From contig JAYESD010000002.1 of assembly GCA_036927565.1 (NCBI GenBank), forward strand, positions 220,909,882 through 220,973,881: 64,000 nt of DNA, in the 5' to 3' direction. Made by a program: the position numbers and the translations under genes. Source of the stretch: Tuctoria greenei (taxonomy: Eukaryota > Streptophyta > Magnoliopsida > Poales > Poaceae). Numbering within the stretch: the stretch's first letter is position 1; each line of letters opens with the position of its first letter. This document shows, piece after piece, positions 10,590 to 19,838 of the stretch. The notes beneath the pieces were generated by a model, which ran no database searches, was not told the origin of the DNA, and saw nothing but the letters and a program-made list of their open reading frames with translations.

Positions 10590-11180
10590 TCAGTAGTAGC
10601 CGAAGAGCAGCTAGCGGCCGACCTCGAAGGAGACGAAGGCGTCAATGCACGCATAGATGATCTGCTCGCTGGAGAGATTGTTTGCATCCATGTTGCTCGT
10701 CCTCACCCCGTAAGGCTTCTCCATGTCGGCGCTCGTGATGTCCTTCATCCCTGCGCGGCGGAGGCTCGTACGACCCATCTCCTCTACCGCGAGCTTGGCC
10801 AGGTCCATCGTTTGGCCACCTTCAGCTGCTAGTACTTCCAAAGTCTGTCGGAGTCACCCTCCGCACCGACACCGACGAAGCGGTAGTCGGAATCGTAGAG
10901 GAAATCTTCCAGCTCGTCGGGGAAGTAGTCAGCGTGGATGACCTGGAAGATGAGGCAGCGGCGACTGACGCAGAGCTGCAAAACGGCGACAGGGTTCTGC
11001 TCGGCAGAGTAGCTGGGGCGCCACTCGACGTCGAGCCTGACGACGAGCTTGTGAATGCGCCGACAGTGGACGGAGAGGACCTCGTGGAGCTAGTCCTCCA
11101 CGGCCTAGCTGTAGGACATCACGACGGTGGTGATCACGTCTTCCTCGAGCATCACGTTGTACACCTGAGTCCCCGCCATT
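10590..11180 (-). pseudogene. WRN-like 3'-5' exonuclease domain protein, pseudogene
   Basis: From the ATG at 11180 the frame encodes a short protein of the DEDD exonuclease (DNA_pol_A_exo1) type seen in grass Werner-like exonuclease families. The first motif with DxE is visible as VVRLDVEWRPSY and the second region as FVGVGAEGDSDRLWKY, followed by MDLAKLAVEEMG and SSEQIIYACIDAFVSFEVGR. The family removes nucleotides from DNA or RNA 3' ends with two metal ions. Stops interrupt it after MSYS, after AVED, after LWKY and after FEVGR, and a one-base deletion shifts the frame just before MDLAKLA. The length (about 196 codons) is normal for the family. A TATA box lies at 11297-11304. Confidence 0.8.
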
Positions 11181-11296
11181 GGGTCTCTCCTTGTCATCCC
11201 TACGGTTGCCTTCTGCGGTGGCGCGGCACAACTTCTCTCTTGTGCAAAACCTTCGTCTACACCTTTAGTTTGAATTTTAATTGGAAACAGGCCTGG

Positions 11297-11304
11297 ATAT
11301 ATAA
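11297..11304 (-). promoter_or_regulatory. TATA box of the exonuclease pseudogene
   Basis: Minus strand TTATATATCC about 115 bp upstream of the ATG at 11180, so the promoter outlived the coding frame. Confidence 0.45.
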
Positions 11305-11309
11305 CTGAT

Positions 11310-11914
11310 GTAGTTATGATATGAGCGGAGGAGTTTCCGAATTTGACGAGCCCGAGCCCTGAGTAAAGAGAGTAATGAAGATTTTTGAATCTGATATACT
11401 GTTTCTAATTTTTAACTCTTATCGTTATGACAACAAGTTGCATTGTCTCAACCTAACACCATGTACAACAACAACAACATTTCTCAAGAGCCCACCCACT
11501 GGGTATGCCGGGTGGGCCACGGGATACCCTGGGTCCAGTCACTAGAGAGTAGCTAGTGTGAATACATGTTGGAGAGATCAGCGGAATCAGGAACTGGCCA
11601 ATGAAGATGGATGTCAGTAGTGTCACTGTTCATGTATCAAAACGAGCGCGATCCTTTTTTGTCTTCTCCTTTTTCTTATAAGTTCGTATTATTTTCCACC
11701 AATCTTCTAACCCTCCTTTATTTGAAGTTGTATGGTTGAATCAGGATACATGGCCGGCGTGAGGCGAGAGTCGTGTGTGCAACACCAGGCGGAACGTCGT
11801 GGAGAGACGTTGCTCCCCTTGTTGAATTTTATGATGTTGAGGATCGGATGTGGCGTACGTGTTTTCACAAGTGTGTTTATTTGTTCCTAAAAGCGGCTAG
11901 CGCCTACGGCTGTC
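11310..11914. other. No gene recognised
   Basis: Intergenic DNA. A G/C-rich potential hairpin (CCCACCCACTGGGTATGCC followed by GGGTGGGCC) lies near 11490-11520. The end of the stretch, 11825-11914, repeats 9830-9925. Confidence 0.4.
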
Positions 11915-13125
11915 ATTTCTTCAAAAGGAGGAGTACAACATGGTTGGAAATTATATAGTACTGTACTGTGCAAGGCATGCATTTATATTGTACAGTACGA
12001 CCACATTGATACACCAAGTTGTAAATATCAACAACAAAAGACTAAACCCGACACACTAGTGAAAGTAAAACGCCCGATACATTTTATGATACACTTGTGA
12101 AAGTAAAATACACGATACATTTTATTATTATGGAAGTCTATAACTAAGACTCAATCCAAATCGGGCAAAAATTTTGATGACCCTAACTTCTAGTTTGTTT
12201 TTGCAAGCCATCCGATTCAAGTCATTTTGTCTTCACCCTTTTGCAATGACACCCACGAGCATTTAATCTGGGCTAAGGTTGATACGTACTCCAGAAACTG
12301 TAGTTGCATTTTTTGTGATTTACTACATGCTTTGCTGATTGATTGCTCATTACTTGGATCCGTGTTGGGTTTGAACATAGAGAGTGGGCTTCTCCCTGTT
12401 GGTCCTGTCAGATAAACTAGGTGGTAGTCACTTTCTAGATCTCCAGCTCAGTAGAGTTGGAAGTGAAAATATATTCCACTCTAAAAGATAAAAGAGATAA
12501 ATAGTCCACTAGTTTACGTTTCTTCGAAAGGAGGAGTACAACATGGTTGGAAATTATATTGTACTGTAATGTGCAAGGCATGCAATTATATTATATAGTA
12601 CGGCCACACTGATACACCAAGTTGTAAAGATCAAAAACAAAAGACTCAACCCGACAGACTAGTGAAAGTAAAACAACCGATACATTTTATGACACACTTG
12701 TGAAAGTAAAATACCCGACACATTTTATTATTATGGAAGTCTATAGCTAAGACTCAATCCAAATCGGGCAAAAATTTTGATGACCCTGACTTCTTGTTTG
12801 TTTTTGCAAGCCATCCGAATCAAGTCTTTTTTGTCTTCACCCTTTTGCAATGACGCCCACAAGCATTTAATCTGAACTAAAGTTGATACGTACTCTAAAA
12901 ACTGTTGTTGCATTTTTTGTGATTTACTACGTGCTATGCTGTGTGATTGCTCATTATGTTGGATCCGTGTTGGGTTTGAACATAGAGAGTGGGCTTCTCC
13001 CTGCTGGTCCTATAAGACAAACTAGGCAGTAGTTACTTTTTGGACTCCAGCTCAGCAGAGTTGGAAGTGGAAATATATTCCATTCTAGAAGATAAAAAAG
13101 ATAAATAGTCCACTAGTTTATCGTT
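11915..13125. repeat. Tandem duplication, two copies of about 605 bp
   Basis: The block starting TTTCTTCAAAAGGAGGAG at 11916 recurs as TTTCTTCGAAAGGAGGAG at about 12520, and the block ending ATAGTCCACTAGTTTA at about 12511 recurs at about 13120. Within the copies I see mostly point changes and small indels. Neither copy holds a convincing gene. Confidence 0.85.
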
Positions 13126-13301
13126 AGAACAGCAACATTAGAACTATTTTTGCGCACCAATGAACAGAAAATTAAAGGTCATTACCTTAAGACGATACAT
13201 TACAAAAAAGAAAGAAGAAAAACACAAACTACAAACAAGAAAAGAAAAACAACACAACTAAGAACAAGAAAAAAAACTACTTCTCCTCCACCTCGCTCCA
13301 C

Positions 13302-13690
13302 CTACTTCTCCTTCTCATTCTCCTCCTCCTCCTCCTTGGGCTCCTGGCTGGACGGGGGCGCCACCCGCGGTGGAGACGGAAAGCCTAGTTTCCTGGACAT
13401 CGCCGCTACTAGGTTGTCGCGGCCGGCGATGCCGAGCTCGTCCGCCAGCTTCTCCTAGAGGACGTCGAGGCGACCAGCCAAGTGCGCCATGCCAAAGACG
13501 TAGTGGCCCGTGGTCCCCATTGTAGCAAGGTGACCATAAAAGTGGGGACATATCCCAAGGTGACACATGGAGCGCGATGTATTGTCAAATACATCGCGCG
13601 CCATCTTCCGGAGAGCCCACTTGTTGTCCGGGGGGAGTCCGGTCGGGGACGCTTCCCCTTGGCGTCCTTCGACGGGCTAGGCGGCGACAT
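13302..13690 (-). pseudogene. Unrecognised small gene, copy C (frameshifted)
   Basis: The ATG at 13690 starts a Ser/Pro/Lys-rich N-terminus (MSPPSPSKDAKGKRPRP). An indel in a run of six G (plus strand, near 13634-13640) moves the frame, after which the core shared with copy A is read: DVFDNTSRSM, GTTGHYVFGMAHLAGRLDVL. A TAG interrupts the frame after the core. The C-terminus is acidic (EEEEENEKEK) and ends at 13302, as in copy A but without the Ala tract. Outside the core the copies differ greatly, so this duplicate is older than A/B. Confidence 0.6.
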
Positions 13691-13775
13691 TTTCTTGTCA
13701 GCATTGGTGTTCTTGGTGTGGTTTTGGGAAGAGAGGAAGAGTGGTTGTGCAGAGAAGACGATGGTGTGCTCGAGT

Positions 13776-13785
13776 GATCTTATAG
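13776..13785 (-). promoter_or_regulatory. TATA box of copy C
   Basis: Minus strand CTATAAGATC, about 90 bp upstream of the ATG at 13690. A MITE begins about 20 bp further upstream. Confidence 0.45.
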
Positions 13786-13804
13786 CGTAGTAGCAGCCTG
13801 GCTA

Positions 13805-13930
13805 GAGTGCTCATCCTTTGCAGTACTGCAGGTGCAATAGAGGTGGCTGACATGTGGGTCCCACACTCTGTAGGGCCCTCATGTCAGCTATCTCTACTGC
13901 ACCTGCAGTACTGCAGGGGATTTGAACACG
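13805..13930. mobile_element. hAT-like MITE, 126 bp, with 8-bp target duplication
   Basis: The element is one long inverted repeat: TTGCAGTACTGCAGGTGCA on the left mirrors TGCACCTGCAGTACTGCAG on the right. It is flanked on both sides by the same 8 bp, CCTGGCTA (13797-13804 and 13931-13938). An 8-bp duplication points to hAT transposition. It sits directly upstream of the TATA box of copy C. Confidence 0.85.
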
Positions 13931-14143
13931 CCTGGCTATTCGTCTCTCGACGCTCGCAATAGTGGTGATGGGACGCGAAGCAGTTCTAATTGAATTCAAA
14001 GATGCGCATGCGCTACGCGCGTTTAAGGCACCTCGATGACAAACGCGCACGTAAGCTCAGTAAGCCCGGTCGCATCAGCCGCCTGTACAAATGGCTACGG
14101 CTTGAAGGACCAAACCTTATGCGGCAAACAACAACGTATAATA

Positions 14144-15447
14144 CTTCCTCCGCCCCAACTCAACTCTATTTCTATTTTGGTCGAACTAATTACCTTTGAC
14201 CAACGATTTATATGGAATTTATTAACTTCAATAACATGTAGTACTAGATTGTATATTATGGAAATATTTTCATGGCGAATCTAAAAGTAGAATTCTTGTA
14301 TTGTTGAAACAGATCAAAATTGCGTAAATCTCAAAGATAGATTTGACGAAACCTAAGACTTCCCTTTGAAAAAGTTTTATATTTTACATTAGTTTTACAT
14401 ATGTAATATGCACATAGGATATATCACTCGATAGTTTTGCAAAAAAACATGGAGGAGAAATATGTATATCCCATATGCTACTACTACGTAAATTAGGGGT
14501 GGGCAAATAAACGGAGATCGAAAAACCGAAACCAAAAAAACCGAGACCGGAATCGAAAAGACCAAAATATTGGGTATCAGGTACTTTTTGGGTAGCAAAT
14601 ATAAATAACTAAAAAATAAATGTCGGGTTCGGGTACCACTCTCGGGTAACTGAAATAACCGAATAGTCGGTCCATCAAATAATAAGTTAAATTATGCGTG
14701 GTAAACTATAGACAATTCAAATTTAGATATTTTATTTTCAAGTTGTGATGTGTGAAGTTTTTGGATTTAAACGTTTATTTTTTATTTTTCATTTGTCAAT
14801 TTATAATAAATTACCTCATGGGATTAAATTATTCAATCATATTAAATTTGTGCAAACATGACATGAATATGATGAATAATGCGGATATATCGGGTAGGAC
14901 CGAAGACCGAACCGGAATGTTGGTACCCAAAATGTCCGGGTACCTAATATTATTACAACTATTCGAGTAGTGATTTCAAGAAACTAAATTCTGAAAAAGA
15001 CCAAAATACCCGAATCAAAATATCGGGTAGACCGAATGCAAACCCCTAACGTAAATCTATCCGAAATAATTAGCTAGTTTGAGGATGTATGAAGTTGAGC
15101 TTGCGAGCTTGATGAGCACCATCATTGTTTTGAGCAGTGATTAATTTATGGCATCATCAAATCTGGAGTAATTTTTCTAGATCATTTTGGGCCGAAAAAT
15201 TAGTTAACACGCTATACATGAGGAGAAAGATTCAGATATTCTACCTATTGCTTGTGTTGAATAACCCTGCGCCGTGGACAACATATCTGACACTCATTCT
15301 GGTCGCCAGGATCATTCTGCCCCAAGTCATCTTGGGCAGCAGGCAGAGGACCTTGATGATCAGGATAAGGACCAGGCAAGAAATCATTGTTCAATGGTAA
15401 GTTTGACCAAAGCTAAAAATAGAGTTGAGTTGGGACGAAGGGAGGAG
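14144..15447. mobile_element. Stowaway-like (Tc1/mariner) element with a nested insertion
   Basis: The left end CTTCCTCCGCCCCAACTC and the reverse complement of the right end CTCCCTTCGTCCCAACTC are near-identical and continue as AACTCT. Both ends abut TA, the Stowaway target. Without the hAT element nested at 14494-15048 it would be about 740 bp. No transposase ORF is seen. Confidence 0.7.
14494..15048. mobile_element. hAT-like non-autonomous element, 555 bp, nested
   Basis: The termini TAGGGGTGGGCA and TGCAAACCCCTA are imperfect inverted repeats. The 8-bp flank ACGTAAAT is identical on both sides (14486-14493 and 15049-15056). The interior repeats motifs such as CGGGTA and ACCGAA and has no coding capacity. 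Confidence 0.9.
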
Positions 15448-15455
15448 TACTTTTT

Positions 15456-15640
15456 ACAGACCACTTTGCAGGCCCTGCTGCGGGCGATCTCCTGCCTGCT
15501 GACAACTCCAGCGGCTAAAGTAGCGTACAGCTGCACATTAGAAGCCGTAACCCCAGTTTGCATCAAAGGAAACTCACGGGACAGTTTAAAGGAATGGAAT
15601 CCTCCGGAAGGGAAAGACATTCATACGAGTTTTGCATGTA
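15456..15640. repeat. Direct-repeat block left of the F-box gene
   Basis: Two sub-blocks lie here. One, ACTTTGCAGGCCCTGCTGCGG, recurs at about 17180. The other, GTTTGCATCAAAGGAAACTC, recurs at about 16746. The copies flank the F-box gene, so the gene sits inside a duplicated frame of DNA. Confidence 0.6.
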
Positions 15641-15710
15641 GCATTCCGAACGGTGCACTTTAGAAGCCATAACCATCACTGTGCACGTCTCATCGTCTTC
15701 TCCGCGCGCA

Positions 15711-15720
15711 CTAATAAATA
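15711..15720 (+). promoter_or_regulatory. TATA-like box of the F-box gene
   Basis: CTAATAAATA about 110 bp before the ATG at 15827, the best TATA candidate in the region. Confidence 0.4.
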
Positions 15721-15826
15721 CACACCATCCTCTTCTCCGCAACACACACAGGCCATCCTCTTCTCCGCACGTACTCTTCCTCTTCGTCTCTGTCGTGTGC
15801 GCCCTCATTCGTTCCCTTCGAAGCCC

Positions 15827-16600
15827 ATGGAGTTCCCCTTGCCGCACGATATTGCGGTCCTGATCATGGGGTGGGTCGCTGCAACCTCCCCGCAACCCAA
15901 GAATGACCTCTCCTATCTGCGCGCCAGCTGCAAGGCCATGCACGCGGCGTGCCGGGATCATGCCGTAGGCAGGCACGTGGCACCGGAGCGGGAGAGCATC
16001 TTGAAGTTTAACTGGTGCTACGACCGCCTCGTGGAGCGCCTGGCAATTGTCAGCAACCCTCATGCGTGCTATGTCACCGTGTTAGACCTCATCTTCCTGC
16101 ACGGTCGCGTGCAGCCGGGCACCCAGTTCCTTGCCCAGGCGGCTGCGAACAGCCACATGGTGGCAGCCTATGTCCTTGCCATGCTCCGCTACGCCGACGG
16201 CGGGGCCCACGATGCCTTCCAATATATCCGGCTGGTCGAATGTGAGGCCCACGTCGGCTACAATGCGGTCGGGTCTGTCGCCATGAAGTGGACCAACAAG
16301 GAGTGCTGCCGGTGTCGGCATGAAGCCATGAATAGTATCGATGGTGTCGTTGGGAGGTTCCTGGGCAGGCCTCGCCCGGAAGTGCCGCCGGTGGCGGTGC
16401 CCAATATTGATGACGACGCTTGGGGCTGCTCAATAAGGGGGAACCAGAGAACTGCCCGTTGCGGCAGACCTACGTGGGAGGAGTGGACTGCCTTCAGTAT
16501 AGAGAACTATAGGATCAAGCACGAGCATGACCTGTTCTGCCGTCAGGCATTGTACTCTATGGGTTATATTCCCTGCATTCCCATTTGGATGCACCCCTAG
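15827..16600 (+). CDS. F-box protein, At2g35280-like grass family
   Basis: An uninterrupted single-exon gene of 257 codons. The ATG at 15827 is chosen because the F-box (LPHDIAVLIMGWVAATSP through LRASCKAMHAACRDHAVGR) begins a few residues later, which is the usual layout of this family. The upstream in-frame ATG at 15632 would precede the TATA-like box. The middle region (AAANSHMVAAYVLAMLRYAD) resembles a Sel1-like helical repeat, and a Cys-rich patch (CCRCRHE) follows, as in related grass proteins. F-box proteins are substrate adaptors of SCF ubiquitin ligases; the substrate is unknown. No stop or frameshift is seen, and a polyadenylation signal follows at 16688. It is the best candidate for a functional host gene in the window. 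Confidence 0.8.
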   Translation: MEFPLPHDIAVLIMGWVAATSPQPKNDLSYLRASCKAMHAACRDHAVGRHVAPERESILKFNWCYDRLVERLAIVSNPHACYVTVLDLIFLHGRVQPGTQFLAQAAANSHMVAAYVLAMLRYADGGAHDAFQYIRLVECEAHVGYNAVGSVAMKWTNKECCRCRHEAMNSIDGVVGRFLGRPRPEVPPVAVPNIDDDAWGCSIRGNQRTARCGRPTWEEWTAFSIENYRIKHEHDLFCRQALYSMGYIPCIPIWMHP

Positions 16601-16687
16601 TTCTCCCAACGCCAATTAAAAGAGAACAAAGGGAGTATATAAAATAGACTTGTAGTATATGTGCTTCCCCTATGCCCGTTTGTCTCT

Positions 16688-16693
16688 AATAAA
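16688..16693 (+). terminator. Polyadenylation signal of the F-box gene
   Basis: AATAAA about 90 bp after the stop codon, followed by T/G-rich DNA. Confidence 0.5.
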
Positions 16694-16743
16694 TGTTGCA
16701 CATGTTGTGTTTCCCCTATGTGCGCTCGTCTTTTGTTTAGCCA

Positions 16744-17240
16744 TGTTTGCATCAATGGAAACTCATGGGACAATTTAAAGAAATGGATTCTTCTAGAAAT
16801 GAATACATTCAATCATACAGTAGTTTGGAACAAAGGAAATCAGTGTTCCCTTCTCTCTGTTCATTTTCTCCACTTTTTATTCCAGTCGTCGCTATTCGAC
16901 AGAACTAGCTATTACATAATCCCCAATAAACACAAAATAAACTAATCGGCACATCTAGTCCGCAACACTTCCCTTGAAGTAGTTGTAGTAACTTCTGGCC
17001 GCGTATAGGAGTAGTGGTAATGATTACACCGCGTATAGGGGCATAGGGCCAGTGGTACGTTGGAGTTCTACCTATCTTTTTCTATCATTTTTCTCGTCCT
17101 TTCTTTTCTTTTCTCTTTGTTGATTGTCTCCACTTTTATTTCCAGTCGTCACTACCTGTTAGTACTGTATACTACTTTACAGACTACTTTGCAGGCCCCG
17201 CTGCGGGCGATCTCCTGGCACCTCTAGCGGCTGAAGTATC
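16744..17240. repeat. Right-hand copies of repeats flanking the F-box gene
   Basis: 16744-16800 repeats 15556-15610, and 17174-17240 repeats 15456-15530. In addition CTCCACTTTTTATTCCAGTCGTC near 16868 and its near-copy near 17129 form a local direct repeat. At 17003-17065 the block TAGGAGTAGTGGTAATGATT matches, in reverse complement, a part of the 605-bp units at 42-43.7 kb. Confidence 0.6.
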
Positions 17241-17391
17241 GTACAGACAACTTTACAAGCCACCGGCGATGTGGAGAGTCATTCATTAACAGAGAATACA
17301 GATAGAATAGATAGTTCACTAAACAGCAGAGAGAAAACAAAATAACAGATGGAACAGACAAACAACATTTAGTTTATTATCATAAAACATT

Positions 17392-17503
17392 ATAGCCTCC
17401 TACCTATATTACTTGTCATTAGAACAAGTTTTTTAGTTCATATTTGAACTATAAAACTTGTCCTAATTATTAATGACAAATACTAAAATGGGAAGGAGGA
17501 AGT
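17392..17503. mobile_element. Stowaway-like MITE
   Basis: A palindromic element of about 110 bp. The left arm (CTCCTACCTATATTACTTGTC) mirrors the right arm (GACAAATACTAAAATGGGAAGGAG), with a short loop around 17440. The ends carry the CTCC/GGAG signature of Stowaway elements. Confidence 0.7.
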
Positions 17504-17642
17504 ACAAAACATGAAAATCAGCACCACGAAACAAGAAAAATAAAACATCACAAAAACAAGAAGAGAAAACATCATGATTGGATTAATCAGTGTCAAAAGA
17601 TTTCCTATTTTAAAGTTGGGTTGAACTAGAATGTAATCAGAT

Positions 17643-17850
17643 GTTTGGTGCAATCGTATAATCAACCATCTTCAACCATTGGATAGATCTACATTACGGT
17701 CGTTGAATCTTTTTATTTAATCCCCTCCACCAGGTGGAGGGGTGGTGGTGGGGGTTGAAAGGGTTAAATGAAAAGATGTAATAACAGTAGGATGTATAGA
17801 TCCAACAGATGAAAATCTTTAATTACACGATTGCACCAAAACTTTAATTG
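17643..17850. mobile_element. Inverted-repeat MITE, about 208 bp
   Basis: The left arm GTTTGGTGCAATCGTATAAT mirrors the right arm ATTACACGATTGCACCAAAAC, and similarity extends through most of both arms (GGATAGATCTACAT against ATGTATAGATCC). Flanks resemble each other only loosely, so the superfamily is uncertain; a MULE relative is possible. Confidence 0.7.
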
Positions 17851-18408
17851 CATGTAGGGCTGTCAACGAGTCGAACTAGAGCGAGTTTGTTTCTACCATA
17901 TATAAAAATTGTGTCCCATAGATCATTTTTAATAGAGTTATATAGTTTAGTTAATCATACGTGCATATCATAATGACAACAACAAATGAGCTTACTTGAA
18001 CTTTTCGAACTTGAGCTAATCAAGCTGGCAATACTCAACTTCATCCTCAAACTTTCAATCAAAACTAAGTTTGGTCCTTGAACTTTCAAATGGGTCAATT
18101 ATTTAGTCCATCAACTTCAAAAAACCGTTTCACTTTTATCCATACTCTGAGTTGGACATCCACATTGGCATGGCATATAAGATAGTTAATGTGTTTTTAC
18201 TCCTGTTAATTTCTTATAGAAGTTTGTTTTATTTAAATGATTGAAGTATGCATCATTATATGCATGTAAACTCTTTCTCATGTTGAAGCAAGCAGGCAAG
18301 AGTTTAAGAACGATCTGAATGGACCCCTTAGTTGGATAGCTGGGAAGTACAACCGTCGTCCTACATTTAGTCATTAACGCTAGATTTTGAATCTATGTAG
18401 TGCGAAAG
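17851..18408. other. Repeat-derived intergenic DNA
   Basis: TAGGGCTGTCAACGAGTCGA near 17856 resembles the end of a hAT-type element, and ACTTTCAAATGGGTCAATTATTTAGTCC near 18090 resembles a common grass MULE/MITE terminus. No complete element or gene is seen. The last bases are the target of the Tat insertion. Confidence 0.4.
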
Positions 18409-18413
18409 GGTTT

Positions 18414-19302
18414 TGTCGGGATCCGGCAGATGTCCCGACACTACCTTTGGTAGATCGAGGAGTTGTAGTTCGGTAATGGGCGTGCAGAGATTCAAGAAGG
18501 TTAAAGAAAAATGGACACGGAGTTTTACGTGGTTCGGGCCGCCTGAGCGTAATACCATACTCCACGGGGTGTGTTTGTGTTGTATTAAGCGTGTGAGTCT
18601 AGAAGAAGCTCCAGAAGAACAAGCTCGTCTAGCTCAGGGAGTTTAATAGTGGCCTCGAACTGTCTCTTGTGTATCTTCGACCAGTCCTTTTATAGTACAA
18701 GGACTGGTCGTTACACCGTTAGCCTGGCCCGACATGTGGCCCTGGCACTTACACATGCTTGATACACAATTAATGAGGTTAATTACCCTTAATAGCTTAG
18801 TAACGAGCCTTGACAGTGCCATTACTAGTATTAAGGGCCATCTGATCGTGTGTCATTAATATGGCATTAATGACACTTAATCGGGTCTTGAAGTCTTTGA
18901 TTGCTCCTTGAAGGTCCGTAGCTGTTGCGGGGGAGGGGGGGGGGGGGGGTCCACCAGTATGATTGTTGAAGGTCTGACGGTTCAGCCACGTGGCAGCTCC
19001 AGAGCTTACCGTCGTGGACGGGTAGGTCCGGTGCCGTTTGGACACGTGTCGGCACTGGAGCTTCCCTCTGTCCGGGGTTAGGTCCGGGGATGCCATACTG
19101 GTGTCTAGATGGAGCTTTCCCATGTGTGGGCGATAGCTCCAGTCTTATGATACACGTGGTGGCCCTGAGACTAACCATGTCGTGGAAGCAGGTCTAGTTA
19201 CACCTGACATGTGGGGCCTTCAAAGATCTTTAAATCTGGTAGATGGAGTTTCCTTGTTATCATTGCAATTCCAAGTGGTATCCGGTACGTAGGGTACCGA
19301 TA
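18414..19302 (-). repeat. 3' LTR of the Tat element
   Basis: Begins TGTCGGGATCCGG and ends GGTACCGATA, where the other LTR ends GGTACCGACA; the terminal CA has become TA. The minus-strand TATA box CTATAAAAGG is at 18686-18695. A G-rich run of about 20 bases at 18929-18950 is only six G in the 5' LTR. Confidence 0.92.
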
Positions 19303-19838
19303 GTGGCCGCCTGGGCCCACCTCCGGGAGAGACCTTTTGGATGAAGTCATTCCGCCGGAGGTGGGTCCATTCTTCGGTTTTTGAGCCATGTCTTCAAGGG
19401 TCTTCGGACGTGCCGTTGGCGATAGTTCACAGTGGAACCTCCGCCCCGTGGCATATCCAGGAGGCAGCAGGTGAGATCTCAGCGTGCGGATCTCACGCAA
19501 TTGATGGTCGCCAGTTCTCGATACAAAATCGTATCAGTTCCGTGCGCCCTGTCAGGCCGCCGCGTTCGGGCTTCCCGCCTTTCATGATGACAACCGTTCG
19601 CCTGGGGTAAGAACCTTGAATTGATCGTAGGGATGGCCCCAAGCCCCCCTGTCATTGGCAGGGTGAAGTTTTTGACTGGTATCGTCGGCTCCTCTGCGGT
19701 TTCCATCCAAGCATTGCGGGGGCTTACTTAAGAAAGAAAGCACACACCGTTTGGGGTTCTTTACGCCTTTCATTCGAAATTGCGCTCAAACCTTCAAAAC
19801 TTTTGCTTGCTTTTCCTCTCTTGCCTCGCCGTGCCGCG

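Noticed and set aside
16015..16433. Frames in other phases or strands over the F-box gene
   Set aside because: GC-rich coding DNA leaves open shadows; only the frame from 15827 shows the F-box.
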